Shown here piece after piece: positions 1-9,665 of a stretch of DNA of 53,637 nt (its first letter is position 1; each line of letters begins with the position of its first letter). Both the position numbers and the translations under genes were made by a program. The stretch is taken from contig NZ_JBEXCV010000051.1 in the NCBI RefSeq assembly GCF_040605455.1, positions 1 through 53,637 on the forward strand. Reading direction: 5' to 3'. Below the pieces are notes generated by a model. That model searched no databases. It was not told the origin of the DNA and saw only the letters and a program-made list of their open reading frames with translations. The stretch is from Embleya sp040605455. GTDB taxonomy: Bacteria > Actinomycetota > Actinomycetes > Streptomycetales > Streptomycetaceae.

Positions 1-549
1 GCCGGTGTCGGCACGGTCGGCCGCTCGGTCTCGGCTTCGGCGAGCGCTTCGGCTTCTTTGATGATCGGCGTCAGCGCACCGCTGAACAACCCGCCGCACG
101 CCGGCGGATGATGCGGTCGAGCCCGGACCCGACACCCCGCATAAACGGTGTCGAATCGACGCCCGAAGAGCGTTTCCGAATCGCCCCGACGACTCGTTCG
201 AATTAATTGCCCCGGGACGATACGGCGCCCGCCGAAACATTGCCACGCGGAATGTTCTCGATGCAGAAGATGCCAACGAAATCGGTTAACCGGGATTCAC
301 CCGACGACTCCGTCGGGTTGCCGAAGACTCCCCTGTGAAGGGGCGCGGCCTGTCCACACCTGCTCGGCATCTTGGCAGGGTAGGAGCTTGATCGCGCTTT
401 CCACAGGAGATTTTCAGCCGGTACGGATGGCCGGTAATCGTTCTTGTTCGGCCGCCTATTCACCGCTTAGCGTCCTCCCCGAGATCAAACAGATCTCCTG
501 GATTCGCAGCGCTCACCAAAGCGCTGCGACCGATATCGCGGGAGTTGTC
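1..549. other. Upstream region of the lanthipeptide locus; no certain gene
   Basis: I see no convincing gene here. A plus-strand open frame runs from the window edge to a TGA at 109-111 and could be the last 36 codons of a truncated gene, but the minus strand reads equally well, so I do not call it. A small GC hairpin (CCGCCG at 91-96, CGGCGG at 102-107) lies at its end. A possible promoter for the precursor is TTGTTC (444-449) and TAGCGT (468-473) with an 18-base spacer; this is a weak match and an inference only. The stretch around 198-213 is AT-richer than its surroundings. Confidence 0.3.
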
Positions 550-729
550 ATGAACGACAAGATTCTGCTCGAAGAAGCCACCGAGACGCGCGACTTCGCG
601 GACCTGGACCTCGATGTCCGCATCGCGGACGGCGAACTCGGCGCTGCCGACTTCGGCTCGTCCAACCCCGTCACCGTCTCGCCGAACACCTGGGGCGTGC
701 AGTCCCGCTGCTGGGTCTGCTGCTGGTAG
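550..729 (+). CDS. lanA: Class I lanthipeptide precursor peptide (FxLD-like leader)
   Basis: This 59-residue peptide lies directly before a LanB and a LanC gene, so it is very probably their substrate. The start is ATG at 550 with GGGAG five bases upstream. The leader carries FADLDLDVRI at residues 16-25. This matches the F-x-LD box used by LanB for leader recognition and resembles the leaders of FxLD-family and NAI-107-type precursors. The probable core is the last 18-22 residues, with Thr42, Ser44, Thr47 and Ser52 as dehydration sites and Cys54, Cys57 and Cys58 as thioether donors. It ends in SRCWVCCW. All Cys are packed into the last six residues and three Trp lie in the core (48, 55, 59). 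Where the leader is cut is not visible. The exact product would be new as far as I can recall, but I could not search. Confidence 0.82.
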   Translation: MNDKILLEEATETRDFADLDLDVRIADGELGAADFGSSNPVTVSPNTWGVQSRCWVCCW

Positions 730-799
730 TGGTTTCCGGGGGCGGGCGGGTCTGCCCGCCCCCGGGTTTCGGCTCCCGGCGAGAGCCGGGCACACGGGT

Positions 800-3700
800 A
801 TGGGGTCGGTGCGAGACACGGTGCGACACTCCGAGCGGAATCCTGGGCGCGGCGACGGTCCCAACGAGAGACGAGACGGCGCGCAAGACGACGACTACGA
901 ACCGGCCGGCCCGATCCTCGTGCGGATGGCGAGCCTGCCGCGCGCCGGGCTCGACGCCGGCCCGGACCGCGCCGGCCCGGTCCCGGACACGGCCGACGGG
1001 GACACCCCCGCGGGGTTGCGGCGGATCACCGCCGACCCGCTGCTCCGCGAGGCCGTCCGGGTCGCCAGCGGCAGCCTGTCCGCGGCCCTGGACCGACTCG
1101 ACGCGGGCGTCGACCTCGGCCCGAAACGGCTCACCGGCACCGCCCTGTCGGTGACTCGGTACGCGCTGCGAATGGCCGGCCGGCCGACCCCGTTCGGCCT
1201 GTTCGCGGGTGTGGCAACCGCCCGGCTGGGACCGGCCGCGCGCGTGTCCGTGCACGGCCCCGGCACCAAGGCCGTACACCTGGACGGCGGTCGACTGCAC
1301 GAGCGCGTCCGGGCCTGGCTCGCCGCACCCGAGGTCCGCCGCCGCGTCGACGTGGTGCTCAACGACCTGTGCCGGATCCGGGACGGCCGACTGGTCCTGT
1401 CCGGCCCCGAGCAGGAGATCTCGGTGCGGCACAGCGCCCTGGTCGCGCACGTCTGCTCGGCTGCGACCCACCCCGTGCCGTACGAGAACGTGCTCGATCG
1501 CGCCGGCGAGGCGTTCCCCGAGGCGCCCCGCGATCGGCTCGACGCCCTGGTGGCGCAACTGCTCCGGCACGGCTTCCTGCTCAGTTCGATCACCCCGCAG
1601 CGGCTGGACGATGCGCTGCTCGATCGGATCGACACCGCCATCGAGGAACTACCCGGGGCTTCCGATGAGTTCCGCGCGACCAGAGCCGCCGTGCGCGAGT
1701 ACGAGAAGGCCCGACCCGGCGAGGGCGCCGACTCCTGGCACCGGTTGATGGGCCTGATCGACCCTCGCGCCGACGCCGCCCATCCACCGGTCCAGGTGGA
1801 TCTGCGGATGGATGCCGACATCACCCTGCCGCCGGCCGTGGGCGAGGAGGTGAGCGCCTACGCCGGCGCGATGTGGGCCCTGTCGGACGCGTGGGTCACT
1901 CATGCGCACATCCGCGACTACCGGGACCGGTTCATCGAGCGGTACGGCACCACGGGGGCCGTACCGCTGGCCGAACTCGTCGACCCGCACCGGGGTCTGG
2001 GCTTCCCCGCCGGATACGGCGAACGCCTGGCTGCGGGCGAGCAACCCGCGACCGGCTACCAGCCCGGTCGCGAGCGGCGCGCACTGACCGCGGAGCTCGT
2101 CCAGGATGCGCTCCTGCGCGACGATCGCGAACTGCGGCTCGGCCCGGAGCTGATCGACCGGCTGGCCGACACCGCCCAGCCCGAGGGCGGCGAGCCCGCC
2201 GAGCCGCCGAACTCGCTGGAGCTGTGCTTCCAACTCCTGGCCGACGATGCCGGCGCCCTCGATCAGGGCCGCTTCCGCCTGGTCGGCACCCCGCACGCCG
2301 GCTCCTGGTTGGCCGGCGCGATGGCCGGCCGGTTCGCCGAACTCACGAACGGTACCGAGGAGTTGGCCAAGCTCGTCGCCGCCTCGGCGGACCCCGACGC
2401 GGTGGCCGCCCAGGTCACCTTCGCACCGCACGCCGCCCGCGCGTTGAACATGGCCCAGGTGCCCCGGCTCCTGCCGTACGAGATCCCGGTCGGGGTGTAC
2501 ACCGACCGCCGCGATCCACACTGCCTGGACTGGCGTGAACTGCTCGTGGGGGTCGGTCCGGCCGGCCTGAACCTGACGCTGCCCGGGACCGGGCAGCGAG
2601 TGATGCCCATCGTCCCGCACATGGTGGCCCTCGATCGCGAGGCGCCCAAGGTGGTCCGGCTGATGGTGGACATCGTCTTCGGCCGGGCCCGCACCTGGAC
2701 CGGCTGGGACTGGGCCGGATTGGAGGTCCTGCCGCAACTGCCGAGGGTGACCTTCGGTCGGGTGGTCGCCGCGCCCCGGCGCTGGGCCCCGGACCACGCG
2801 ATGCGCGTCGCGGCCGAGAAGCCGCGTGAGTTCGACCGCGCGCTGCGCGAATGGAGCGATCGCTTCGACGTACCGGACCGGGTGCAACTGGTGCACTGGG
2901 ACCGCGCGTACGGCCTCGACCTGGACGTCCCGTGGCACCGCACGCTGCTGCGCCACGAGGTGCGCAAGGGCCGGGTCGCCCTGTTCGAGGACCTGACCGA
3001 CCACGGTCGCGGCTTCGGCTGGGCCGCCGGGTACGGCACCGAGCTGGTGGTCCCGCTGACCCGGCGACCCAAGACCCGGATCACCCCCGCCCCCACGCCG
3101 GCAGCGCCCGCACGCGCCGTCGAACCCACCCCGGCCACATTTCATCTGCCGGGCGAGGAATGGCTGTTCGCAAAGTTGTACGCGACGCCCGACACGCACG
3201 ACGAACTGCTCCGGGTCCGCCTGCCGGCGCTGCTCACCGACATCGGCGAACACGTCGACCGCTGGTTCTTCATGCGATACCTGGACCCCGAGCCGCACAT
3301 CCGGATCCGCTTCCATGGCGATCCGGAGCCGCTGCGCGAACGGGTGCTGCCCGAACTGGCCCGGCATGTGCGGGCGCTGCGCGAGGCCGGAGCGATCCGC
3401 ACGATGGCGCTCGACGTGTACGAGCCCGAGACCCGGCGGTACGGCGGACCGGACGCGCTTTCGGCCGTGGAGAGCCTGTTCTGCGTGGACAGCAGATCGG
3501 CAATCGCCCAACTGGGCCTGCGGGCGCGCGGTGGGCTCGCCGTGCCGGACGAGGTGCTGATCGCGGTCAACCACGCGCTGCTCCTGGAGAGTCTGGGCGA
3601 GTGGGACTGGTGTTCCTGGGTCGAGTACGCGTTCGCCAAGGGGCCGACACAGACCGGCTTCCGTCGGCACCGCGCGCTGGTGCGGGAGCTGATCCGCCCG

Positions 3701-4018
3701 GGGCACACGGCGGCGGCGGTCGGCGAGCGACTGGGGGTGCCGGCCCTGGCCGAACTGTGGTCCCGGTCGCCGCAAGCACGTGCCTACGGCGCGATCGTGC
3801 TGTCCGACGGGGGCCGCCGACCGGCCGGCGCGGCACACGAGAACGCCGTACTCGGGCTGTTGCACATGCAACACAACCGGCTGCTCGGCATCGACCGGGC
3901 GAGCGAACAGCGCGGCTACGACATCCTGCGCGGCATCGCGAGCGACCATCTGGGCCGGCTGGCGCACGCACCGCAACCGCAGACCCGCGACGAGGACGAG
4001 GGCGGCCGACATGGTTGA
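800..4018 (+). CDS. lanB: Class I lanthipeptide dehydratase LanB
   Basis: LanB uses glutamyl-tRNA to glutamylate Ser/Thr in the precursor and then eliminates glutamate to leave dehydroamino acids. The 1,072-aa length fits a full LanB with both domains rather than the split thiopeptide type. The N-terminal part shows ILVRMASLP near residue 40, comparable to the usual start of Lant_dehydr_N, and the family motif RPTPFGLFAG near residue 130. The C-terminal elimination (SpaB_C) domain begins near residue 780 with EEWLFAKLY and contains FFMRYLDPEPHIRIRFHGD and YEPETRRYGG. I chose ATG at 800 because the open frame upstream runs into the precursor gene; ATG 926 would cut conserved residues. The gene follows the precursor by 70 bases and overlaps the LanC gene by 8 bases, indicating one operon. 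Confidence 0.9.
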   Translation: MGSVRDTVRHSERNPGRGDGPNERRDGAQDDDYEPAGPILVRMASLPRAGLDAGPDRAGPVPDTADGDTPAGLRRITADPLLREAVRVASGSLSAALDRLDAGVDLGPKRLTGTALSVTRYALRMAGRPTPFGLFAGVATARLGPAARVSVHGPGTKAVHLDGGRLHERVRAWLAAPEVRRRVDVVLNDLCRIRDGRLVLSGPEQEISVRHSALVAHVCSAATHPVPYENVLDRAGEAFPEAPRDRLDALVAQLLRHGFLLSSITPQRLDDALLDRIDTAIEELPGASDEFRATRAAVREYEKARPGEGADSWHRLMGLIDPRADAAHPPVQVDLRMDADITLPPAVGEEVSAYAGAMWALSDAWVTHAHIRDYRDRFIERYGTTGAVPLAELVDPHRGLGFPAGYGERLAAGEQPATGYQPGRERRALTAELVQDALLRDDRELRLGPELIDRLADTAQPEGGEPAEPPNSLELCFQLLADDAGALDQGRFRLVGTPHAGSWLAGAMAGRFAELTNGTEELAKLVAASADPDAVAAQVTFAPHAARALNMAQVPRLLPYEIPVGVYTDRRDPHCLDWRELLVGVGPAGLNLTLPGTGQRVMPIVPHMVALDREAPKVVRLMVDIVFGRARTWTGWDWAGLEVLPQLPRVTFGRVVAAPRRWAPDHAMRVAAEKPREFDRALREWSDRFDVPDRVQLVHWDRAYGLDLDVPWHRTLLRHEVRKGRVALFEDLTDHGRGFGWAAGYGTELVVPLTRRPKTRITPAPTPAAPARAVEPTPATFHLPGEEWLFAKLYATPDTHDELLRVRLPALLTDIGEHVDRWFFMRYLDPEPHIRIRFHGDPEPLRERVLPELARHVRALREAGAIRTMALDVYEPETRRYGGPDALSAVESLFCVDSRSAIAQLGLRARGGLAVPDEVLIAVNHALLLESLGEWDWCSWVEYAFAKGPTQTGFRRHRALVRELIRPGHTAAAVGERLGVPALAELWSRSPQARAYGAIVLSDGGRRPAGAAHENAVLGLLHMQHNRLLGIDRASEQRGYDILRGIASDHLGRLAHAPQPQTRDEDEGGRHG

Positions 4019-5360
4019 GTCGACGATCGACACCGTCGTGCCCCGGCATGCCGACCGGGCGCGCGCGACGGTGACCCGCGTACTGGACCGGCTCGCCGAC
4101 CCGGAGGCCGTCGCCGCCGACACCAACGCCGCGGCGGCCGAGTCCTGGTCCGGCGAGGGCACTCCGCCGTGGGCGGAACTGTCTCTGTCCAGCGGCTTCC
4201 CGGGAGTCTCCCTGGCGTTCAGCGGCACCACGTCGCGCGGCCCGGAGCACACCGCCCGCGCGCACGCCTACCTGGCCCGGGCAATGGCGGTACTGGCCCG
4301 CGAACGTTTTCCGGCCGGCGGCGTCTTCGACGGGCCCGGCTCGGTCGCGGTCGCCACGCTGGTCGCGCACCATGCCACCGGCGGGTACGTGTCCGCCCTG
4401 GCCCGGCTGGACGACCATCAGCGCCGGGTGGTCCACGCCGCCCTGCCGCGTCCGCGCACCAACATGCCACTCGCCACGAACGCCGAGTTCGAGACGGTCC
4501 GCGGGCTGAGCGGGATCGGCCGTTACCTGCTGGCGCGCGTCACAGCCGGCGGCGAGGCCGGCGCCGCCGAGTTGCGGATGGTGTTGTCGTACCTGGTCGG
4601 GCTTGCCGACGGCGAGATCACCCATCGCGGACGCAAGGTGCCGCGCTGGTGGACCCTGGCCGCACCCAAGCTCGGCCAGGAGGCCGAACTGCCGGACGGC
4701 CACCTCAACCTGGGCCTGTCGCACGGCGTGGCCGGACCGCTCGCGCTGCTCTCGCTGTCCTGGCGCGCGGGAGTACAGGTGCCGGGACACGGGGGGGCGA
4801 TCGAGCGCCTGGTGGCACTGCTCACCGAGTGCGCCGTCCCCGCCGGCGACGCGTTGTGGTGGCCGCCCTTTCGCACTTTGCACGAGTGGGTGGCCGACCC
4901 GGATCCGGACGCCAAGGCACCGCGCCCGTCCTGGTGTTACGGCGTCCCCGGCGTGTCCCGGGCGATCCAGTTGGCCGCGCTGGCGCTCGATCGGCCGGAC
5001 TGGCACGACCTCACCCGGCGTTCGCTGACCGGCCTGCTGGACACTCCGATCGCGGACTGGGGCATCGACGACCCGGCACTGTGCCACGGCTGGGGCGGGA
5101 TGCTGCACCTGCTCGGCCTCCTGGCCGAACACCTCGACGACGCCCGACTACCCTGCGTTCGCGACGAGTTGGCTGCGCTGATCCTGGCCCAGTACCACGA
5201 CGAGTACCGCTTCGGCTTCCGCACGACGATGACCGACGTCCCCCAGGGCGCGGACGTCCCGGCATTCCTGGAGGGCGCGGCGGGTGTCGCGCTCGCCCTG
5301 GACGCGTACGCCGAGGGTCGCGCAACGGCGGGCTGGGATCAGGCGCTCCTGGTGGTGTGA
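4011..5360 (+). CDS. lanC: Lanthipeptide cyclase LanC
   Basis: This 449-aa protein is a zinc-dependent cyclase that adds Cys thiols to dehydroamino acids to form lanthionine rings. The LanC motifs are in order: NLGLSHGVAGPL near residues 232-243 with the conserved His, SWCYGVPG near 308 with the first zinc Cys, and LCHGWGG near 357 with the Cys-His zinc pair. All three zinc ligands and the active-site His are present, so it should be functional. The ATG lies inside the end of the dehydratase gene (8-base overlap), implying translational coupling. No decarboxylase, protease or ABC transporter follows; the next gene encodes a secreted phosphodiesterase. Confidence 0.9.
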   Translation: MVESTIDTVVPRHADRARATVTRVLDRLADPEAVAADTNAAAAESWSGEGTPPWAELSLSSGFPGVSLAFSGTTSRGPEHTARAHAYLARAMAVLARERFPAGGVFDGPGSVAVATLVAHHATGGYVSALARLDDHQRRVVHAALPRPRTNMPLATNAEFETVRGLSGIGRYLLARVTAGGEAGAAELRMVLSYLVGLADGEITHRGRKVPRWWTLAAPKLGQEAELPDGHLNLGLSHGVAGPLALLSLSWRAGVQVPGHGGAIERLVALLTECAVPAGDALWWPPFRTLHEWVADPDPDAKAPRPSWCYGVPGVSRAIQLAALALDRPDWHDLTRRSLTGLLDTPIADWGIDDPALCHGWGGMLHLLGLLAEHLDDARLPCVRDELAALILAQYHDEYRFGFRTTMTDVPQGADVPAFLEGAAGVALALDAYAEGRATAGWDQALLVV

Positions 5361-5420
5361 TCCCGGCTTCCCGGGCGGCGGGGGTCAAAATTCGGCCGGT
5401 TCCGAGTACGTTTCCCTGCC

Positions 5421-6488
5421 ATGGACTCTTCCAGCGGCATACCGGCCGCCTCCCCCCGATCCGGGGAACGAACCCGATCCGGCAGCAGGTTGCGCTACAT
5501 CGGCCGGCCCGGACGCGGGCTCCTGGTCGTGGTGTTCGCACTCCTGGCCGCCCTCGTCCCCTCGACCGCCTCCGGCACTGCCACCGCGGCACCCCTCACC
5601 GCCGCGGCGCAACGTTGGGGCAACGACCGGCTCGACCAGGTCACTTCGCTGACAACGCACAACTCGTTCACCAACTACGAGGACTCGCGCTGGTCCTCGG
5701 TCAACCAGTCCGAGTCGGTGCGCGGGCAGTTGGACCGGGGCGTCCGCGGGCTGATGCTCGACACGCACTGGTACGAGCACAGCACCGGTCTGTGCATCAT
5801 CAGTTTCGGCAGCGACTGCTACCCGAGCGACGTGTACCTGTGTCACGGGGACTGCAAGGCGTTCGCGGGGGTGACCTACGCGCTGCCCCGGCAGAGCTTC
5901 ACCGGGACGATGCAGACCGTGGTCGACTTCCTCAACGCGAATCCGCTGGAGGTGGTGACCGTGTTCCTGGAGGACTACGTCGACACCGACCAGCTCCGTC
6001 GGTCCCTGGAGCGGGTACGCGGGCTGTCCGATCTGCTGTACCGGCCGGACACCGCCGGCGTACGGGACAACGGCTGGCCCAAGGTGGCGGACATGGTCAC
6101 CGCGAACAAGCGCCTGCTGCTGTTCTCCGACAAGCCCGGCAAGGAGGGCCTGGGCGTGATGTACGACAGGGACTGGACCGTGCAGAACTACTGGAGCCTG
6201 GGTGACCTGGGCAACGATCTGGCCTGCACCAGCCGGTGGTCCGACATCCCGCTGAACCGGACCGAACCCGGCTTTCGCCGATTGTTCGCGATGAGCCACT
6301 TCCGCAATGTGCCGACGATCGGGACAGCCGCCCTGGACAACGGGACCAAGCTCCGCAATCGCATCGCGCAGCAGTGCGGGCCGGCGGCGGGGCGGAACCC
6401 GAACTTCGTCGCGGTGGACTTCCATCGACAATCCGACGGGAGCGGACACAGCCCGGCATCGATCGTCGCCGAGTTGAACGGGGGCTGA
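5421..6488 (+). CDS. Secreted PLC-X domain phosphodiesterase
   Basis: This 355-aa protein belongs to the PLC-like phosphodiesterase superfamily (PI-PLC X domain). A signal or anchor segment, LLVVVFALLAALVPSTASG, lies near residues 34-52, so the enzyme should act outside the cell. The mature part begins the X domain with SLTTHNSF (probable first catalytic His, near residue 79) and continues with YLCHGDC (second catalytic His, near 141). Such proteins cleave phosphoinositides or related phosphodiesters without needing a eukaryotic-type C2 or Y domain; the real substrate is unknown. The gene starts 60 bases after the LanC stop, in the same direction. It could be co-transcribed by read-through, but nothing links it to lanthipeptide export or immunity. 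The start ATG 5421 has no strong ribosome binding site. Confidence 0.75.
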   Translation: MDSSSGIPAASPRSGERTRSGSRLRYIGRPGRGLLVVVFALLAALVPSTASGTATAAPLTAAAQRWGNDRLDQVTSLTTHNSFTNYEDSRWSSVNQSESVRGQLDRGVRGLMLDTHWYEHSTGLCIISFGSDCYPSDVYLCHGDCKAFAGVTYALPRQSFTGTMQTVVDFLNANPLEVVTVFLEDYVDTDQLRRSLERVRGLSDLLYRPDTAGVRDNGWPKVADMVTANKRLLLFSDKPGKEGLGVMYDRDWTVQNYWSLGDLGNDLACTSRWSDIPLNRTEPGFRRLFAMSHFRNVPTIGTAALDNGTKLRNRIAQQCGPAAGRNPNFVAVDFHRQSDGSGHSPASIVAELNGG

Positions 6489-6851
6489 GCGGCGCGGGGC
6501 GGGGCCGGGCGCAGGGGCCCGGCGGGAGCAGGTCCGGGGCCAGGACGGGCCTGGGGCCGGAGCGGGTCCGGGGCGGGGGCAGGACGGGCCTGGGTGGGGC
6601 GGCCGGGCTGAGGTCCGGGGCACAGGGCGGGGGCCCAGGACACGGATGGGCCCGGACCACACTGGACCCGGTCGGCGGCGGCATGATCCGGCGGATGCCG
6701 ATGGACGGCGGCGCGATCGGCGGCACAACGTATGTCCCGGTCGATCGGCCGTCGGAACGCTCCCGGCAACCAGTGGCACAGCGCGTATGCCGATCCGTCC
6801 GCCGTCGGAACGCTCCGCCGGGACCCTCGGGGCGTTCCGACCCGGTACCCC
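6489..6851. repeat. Gene-free stretch with GC-rich direct repeats
   Basis: This gap between convergent genes holds no gene. A block containing CAGGACGGGCCTGGG occurs twice, at about 6540-6555 and 6579-6593, within a G-rich run. Further on, GTCGGAACGCTCC is repeated at 6751-6763 and 6803-6815. The second copy can also pair with GCGTTCCGAC at 6832-6841, giving an extra hairpin. These look like accumulated terminator-like elements. Confidence 0.5.
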
Positions 6852-6882
6852 GGTCGGACCGCCCGTCACGGGCGGTCCGACC
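6852..6882. terminator. Hairpin terminator between PLC and HU genes
   Basis: A perfect 14-bp inverted repeat (6852-6865 with 6869-6882) surrounds a 3-base TCA loop. It lies 22 bases beyond the HU stop codon and between two convergent genes, so it probably ends transcription from both sides. There is no U-run, which is usual for high-GC actinomycete terminators. Confidence 0.75.
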
Positions 6883-6904
6883 ATCGCATCCGACCGGGTG
6901 GTCC

Positions 6905-7594
6905 TCAGGCGCGCTTGGCGGTGCGAGCGCTCGTGCGCTTGGTGGCCGTCTTGCGACCGGGCGTGCTGCGCGCGGTGGGCGTCGTGGCGGCCTTCTTGGC
7001 AGTGGTCTTCTTGGCCGGGGTCGCCTTCGCGGCGGTCTTCTTGGCGGTGGTCTTCTTGGCCGCCGTCGACTTGGCGGTGGTCTTCTTCGCCGCGGTGGTC
7101 TTCGTGGCGGCCTTCTTCGCCGTGGCCTTGCGGGCCGGAGCAGCGGTCTTCGCCGCCGTGGTGGCCCGGGTGGTCGCCTTCTTCGCGGTGGCCTTCTTGG
7201 CAGTGGCCTTCTTCGCGGTCGCCTTCTTCGCCGCGGCCTTCTTGCCGGCGACGGTGGTACCGCCGGTCACCGTGCCCGGCGAAGCCTTCTTGATCGCGGT
7301 CTCGCCACGAGTCAGCTTCTTGGTACCGCCGGTGAGGTCCTTGAAGCCCTGGCCCGGGCGGAAGCGGGGCACCGAGGTCTTCTTGACCCGAACCCGTTCG
7401 CCCGTCTGGGGGTTACGAGCGTACCGAGCGGCGCGCTCGACCTTCTCGAACGAGCCGAAGCCGGTGACCGAAACCCGGTCCCCGGCGACGACCGAGCGGA
7501 TGATGGTGTCCAGGACCGCGTCGACCGCTTCCTCGGCCGCAGCCCGACCGCCGAGCTTGTCGGCAATGGCTTCGACGAGTTGTGCCTTGTTCAT
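6905..7594 (-). CDS. hupS: HU family nucleoid protein with long basic tail (HupS type)
   Basis: This 229-aa DNA-binding protein organises the nucleoid. Residues 1-90 form a typical HU fold, starting MNKAQLVEAIADKLGG and including VSVTGFGSFE and RNPQTGERVRVKK, the beta-arm region that grips DNA. Residues from about 108 to the end are a histone-H1-like tail of repeated KKATAKKA-type units, about 120 residues long. This two-part architecture is the actinobacterial HupS/HupB form, and in Streptomyces HupS is linked to spore nucleoid compaction. The start at 7594 has AAAGG upstream. The gene stands alone and points toward the PLC gene, with a strong hairpin in between. Confidence 0.9.
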   Translation of the reverse strand: MNKAQLVEAIADKLGGRAAAEEAVDAVLDTIIRSVVAGDRVSVTGFGSFEKVERAARYARNPQTGERVRVKKTSVPRFRPGQGFKDLTGGTKKLTRGETAIKKASPGTVTGGTTVAGKKAAAKKATAKKATAKKATAKKATTRATTAAKTAAPARKATAKKAATKTTAAKKTTAKSTAAKKTTAKKTAAKATPAKKTTAKKAATTPTARSTPGRKTATKRTSARTAKRA

Positions 7595-8854
7595 GAGATG
7601 CCTTTCGTGGTGCGGGGGTACCGATCGCTTGCGATCGGCCGGACCATCCGACCGATCGGGTCGAACGCCGTTGCGCCAGTACCCATTTCCATGACTGTAA
7701 CTCTCCGTCACACGGGGGGCATTTCGAACCGCACGAAAGACGCGCCCGAAACACCCCCATGGATCAACGACGGGGACCCATGCGGGGATCCGCGAAACAC
7801 GCGGCAAATCCTCCTGCCCGGTCCCGATGTTGACCCGCCGAGGGGCAGTTTCCCCTTGTGGCGCAAGGCCCGAGGCGCCTCGGACAGGCTGCCTCCGCGG
7901 CCCCACCACGGCCTGCACAGGTGCGGTAATCGGGAAATACTCGCCGACCCGAGCTTCCGCCGAACGGATTTCGCACATCCGGCGTGGCAACGTCCGTCCG
8001 TGGACGTGATCCGCACCCCGAGCCGCCGGCAACTCACCGAAACCGAACCACAATCGATCGGCCGCCCACCACTGAGAGCGACCCCGGCCGACGAGACGCG
8101 GCCCGCCCCCACCCGACAGCGGATTCACCCCTCGCCCCCCGACACCACAAGGCCACCACAGGGCCGTTGACCTGCACAAATACCCACGAATACATACCAA
8201 GCGGGCAGTATGTCGAGGAGCGCCTACCCAGCGAACGAGGCCGACCGACTCCAAACGCCCGAACCGGGTCCGGCGCAGCCCCGGCCGCAGCAAATCCGCC
8301 CGCCACCAGGCCGACCCGAGCCCGAAGGCCCATGCGTACGAAACCCGACCGCCGAACGGCCCGATCCGAGTCCGAAAACACGCCCATCGAACCGCCAAAG
8401 CCGGCCCCGGAGGCCACCCAAGGCGGATCGGGCTCCAAAAAGCGGATTCCGCGTCCCCCTGCACCCGATCCGACCGGGCCCACGGGGCCCTTCGGCGGTC
8501 CGGCCCAGGCAACCCCCGAGCCCGGCCGATCCGAACCGGATCCGCCCCGCGCCCAGCCGGATCCTCCGCACGCACAAGGAAATCGCCACCGATCCGGGCA
8601 ATTCTGCGCCTTCGCGCCAGGCCAAGGCCCGCGGGCCCTCAGGACACGAGCACGCTCCGGATCAGCGCAGGTCGTCGAGCGCGTCGAGACACACCACACC
8701 GAACCCGGCCACGCCGACCGACCAAAGATGCAACCCACAACGACCCCAGGCACATCAGCCCCACCCGCCACCGGCCTCGACACCGACACAAGCCCCGCCA
8801 CACCGACCCCGAGTGGCTTTCGGTGACCCGAAACGGGGTCGAGCCCGACGCGGG

Positions 8855-9066
8855 ACTCACCCCCCGAAACAGGGCCCATGACACCCCCGCACCCGCCACA
8901 ACCCACGACGGGCGGCGGGAAGACGGACATGACACCGGGCTCGGCCCCCAAACAGGGCCCGTGACACCCGCACTCGTCACAATCCGCCATGGGCAACCAA
9001 GGACGGACCGCAGCGGACTCGCCCCGAACCTCGGCCCGTGACACCCCCACCCGCCGCAACCACGAC
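8855..9066. repeat. Three imperfect ~80-bp tandem repeats
   Basis: A unit containing GGGCCCRTGACACCC followed by a short A/C-rich tail occurs at about 8872, 8955 and, more degenerate, at 9033. The spacing is about 83 and then 78 bases. The copies differ at many positions, so the array is old or under little constraint. Confidence 0.6.
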
Positions 9067-9379
9067 GAACCGCAGAAGGGCGGGCTCACCAGCGGGCTCA
9101 CCAGCGCAATCCACTCCAAATCCGGTGCGCCGAACCGATCGAGGGCGGAATCGGCGCCGGGACAAGGCAGGTACGGCAAAACCGGATCGGACTCCGCAGC
9201 CGGGTAAGGCTTGTCGAGCGGGCCCGGCCCGATTCCACGTCGTGGCAAGGCAGGTCGGGATTCGGTAGCCACCCCTGCCCACCACCCGGCACATCAGCGC
9301 CCCCGCCTCCGTGTGCCCGATCCGCCCCACCACAACCTGCCGTTCGGCAAATCCCAACGCGGCCCACCCACCACACCCC

Positions 9380-9665
9380 GCACCCATACCGTCCGTTCGT
9401 TCGGCGCACCTCGCCCGCCCCGCCCCGCCCGTGCCCACACCGCACCCCCGCCTCACGACCGGGACAAGGCCGACCAGCCCCGTTCCGCGCCGCACCCCCG
9501 CTCCACCCCCGGAACAAGCCCGACCCGCCACGCGCCCGCGCCGCACCCCTGCCCCGCAACCGACCCACTCCCGCCGCACGCCCGCCCCACAACCGCAACA
9601 AGCCCGACCCGACCCGTGCCCACACCCCACCCCCGCCCCCGCCCCCGCCCCCACAACCGCAACGG
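9380..9665. repeat. C-rich minisatellite-like tract
   Basis: Variants of ACAAGCCCGACCCG and CCGCACCCCCGC recur through this stretch, ending in a pure CCCCGCC run near 9630-9650. The plus strand has almost no T. It behaves like a decayed minisatellite rather than coding DNA. Confidence 0.45.

Noticed and set aside
1..111. A possible C-terminal end of a gene cut by the window edge
   Set aside because: Plus and minus strands read equally well over these 111 bases, so no strand can be supported.
1649..4252. An 867-codon open frame on the minus strand, opposite the LanB gene
   Set aside because: It is the antisense shadow of LanB in high-GC DNA. Its translation has no domain, while the plus strand carries all LanB motifs.
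8855..9066. The 80-bp repeats considered as a CRISPR array
   Set aside because: The units diverge along their whole length instead of alternating identical repeats with unique spacers, and there are only three.
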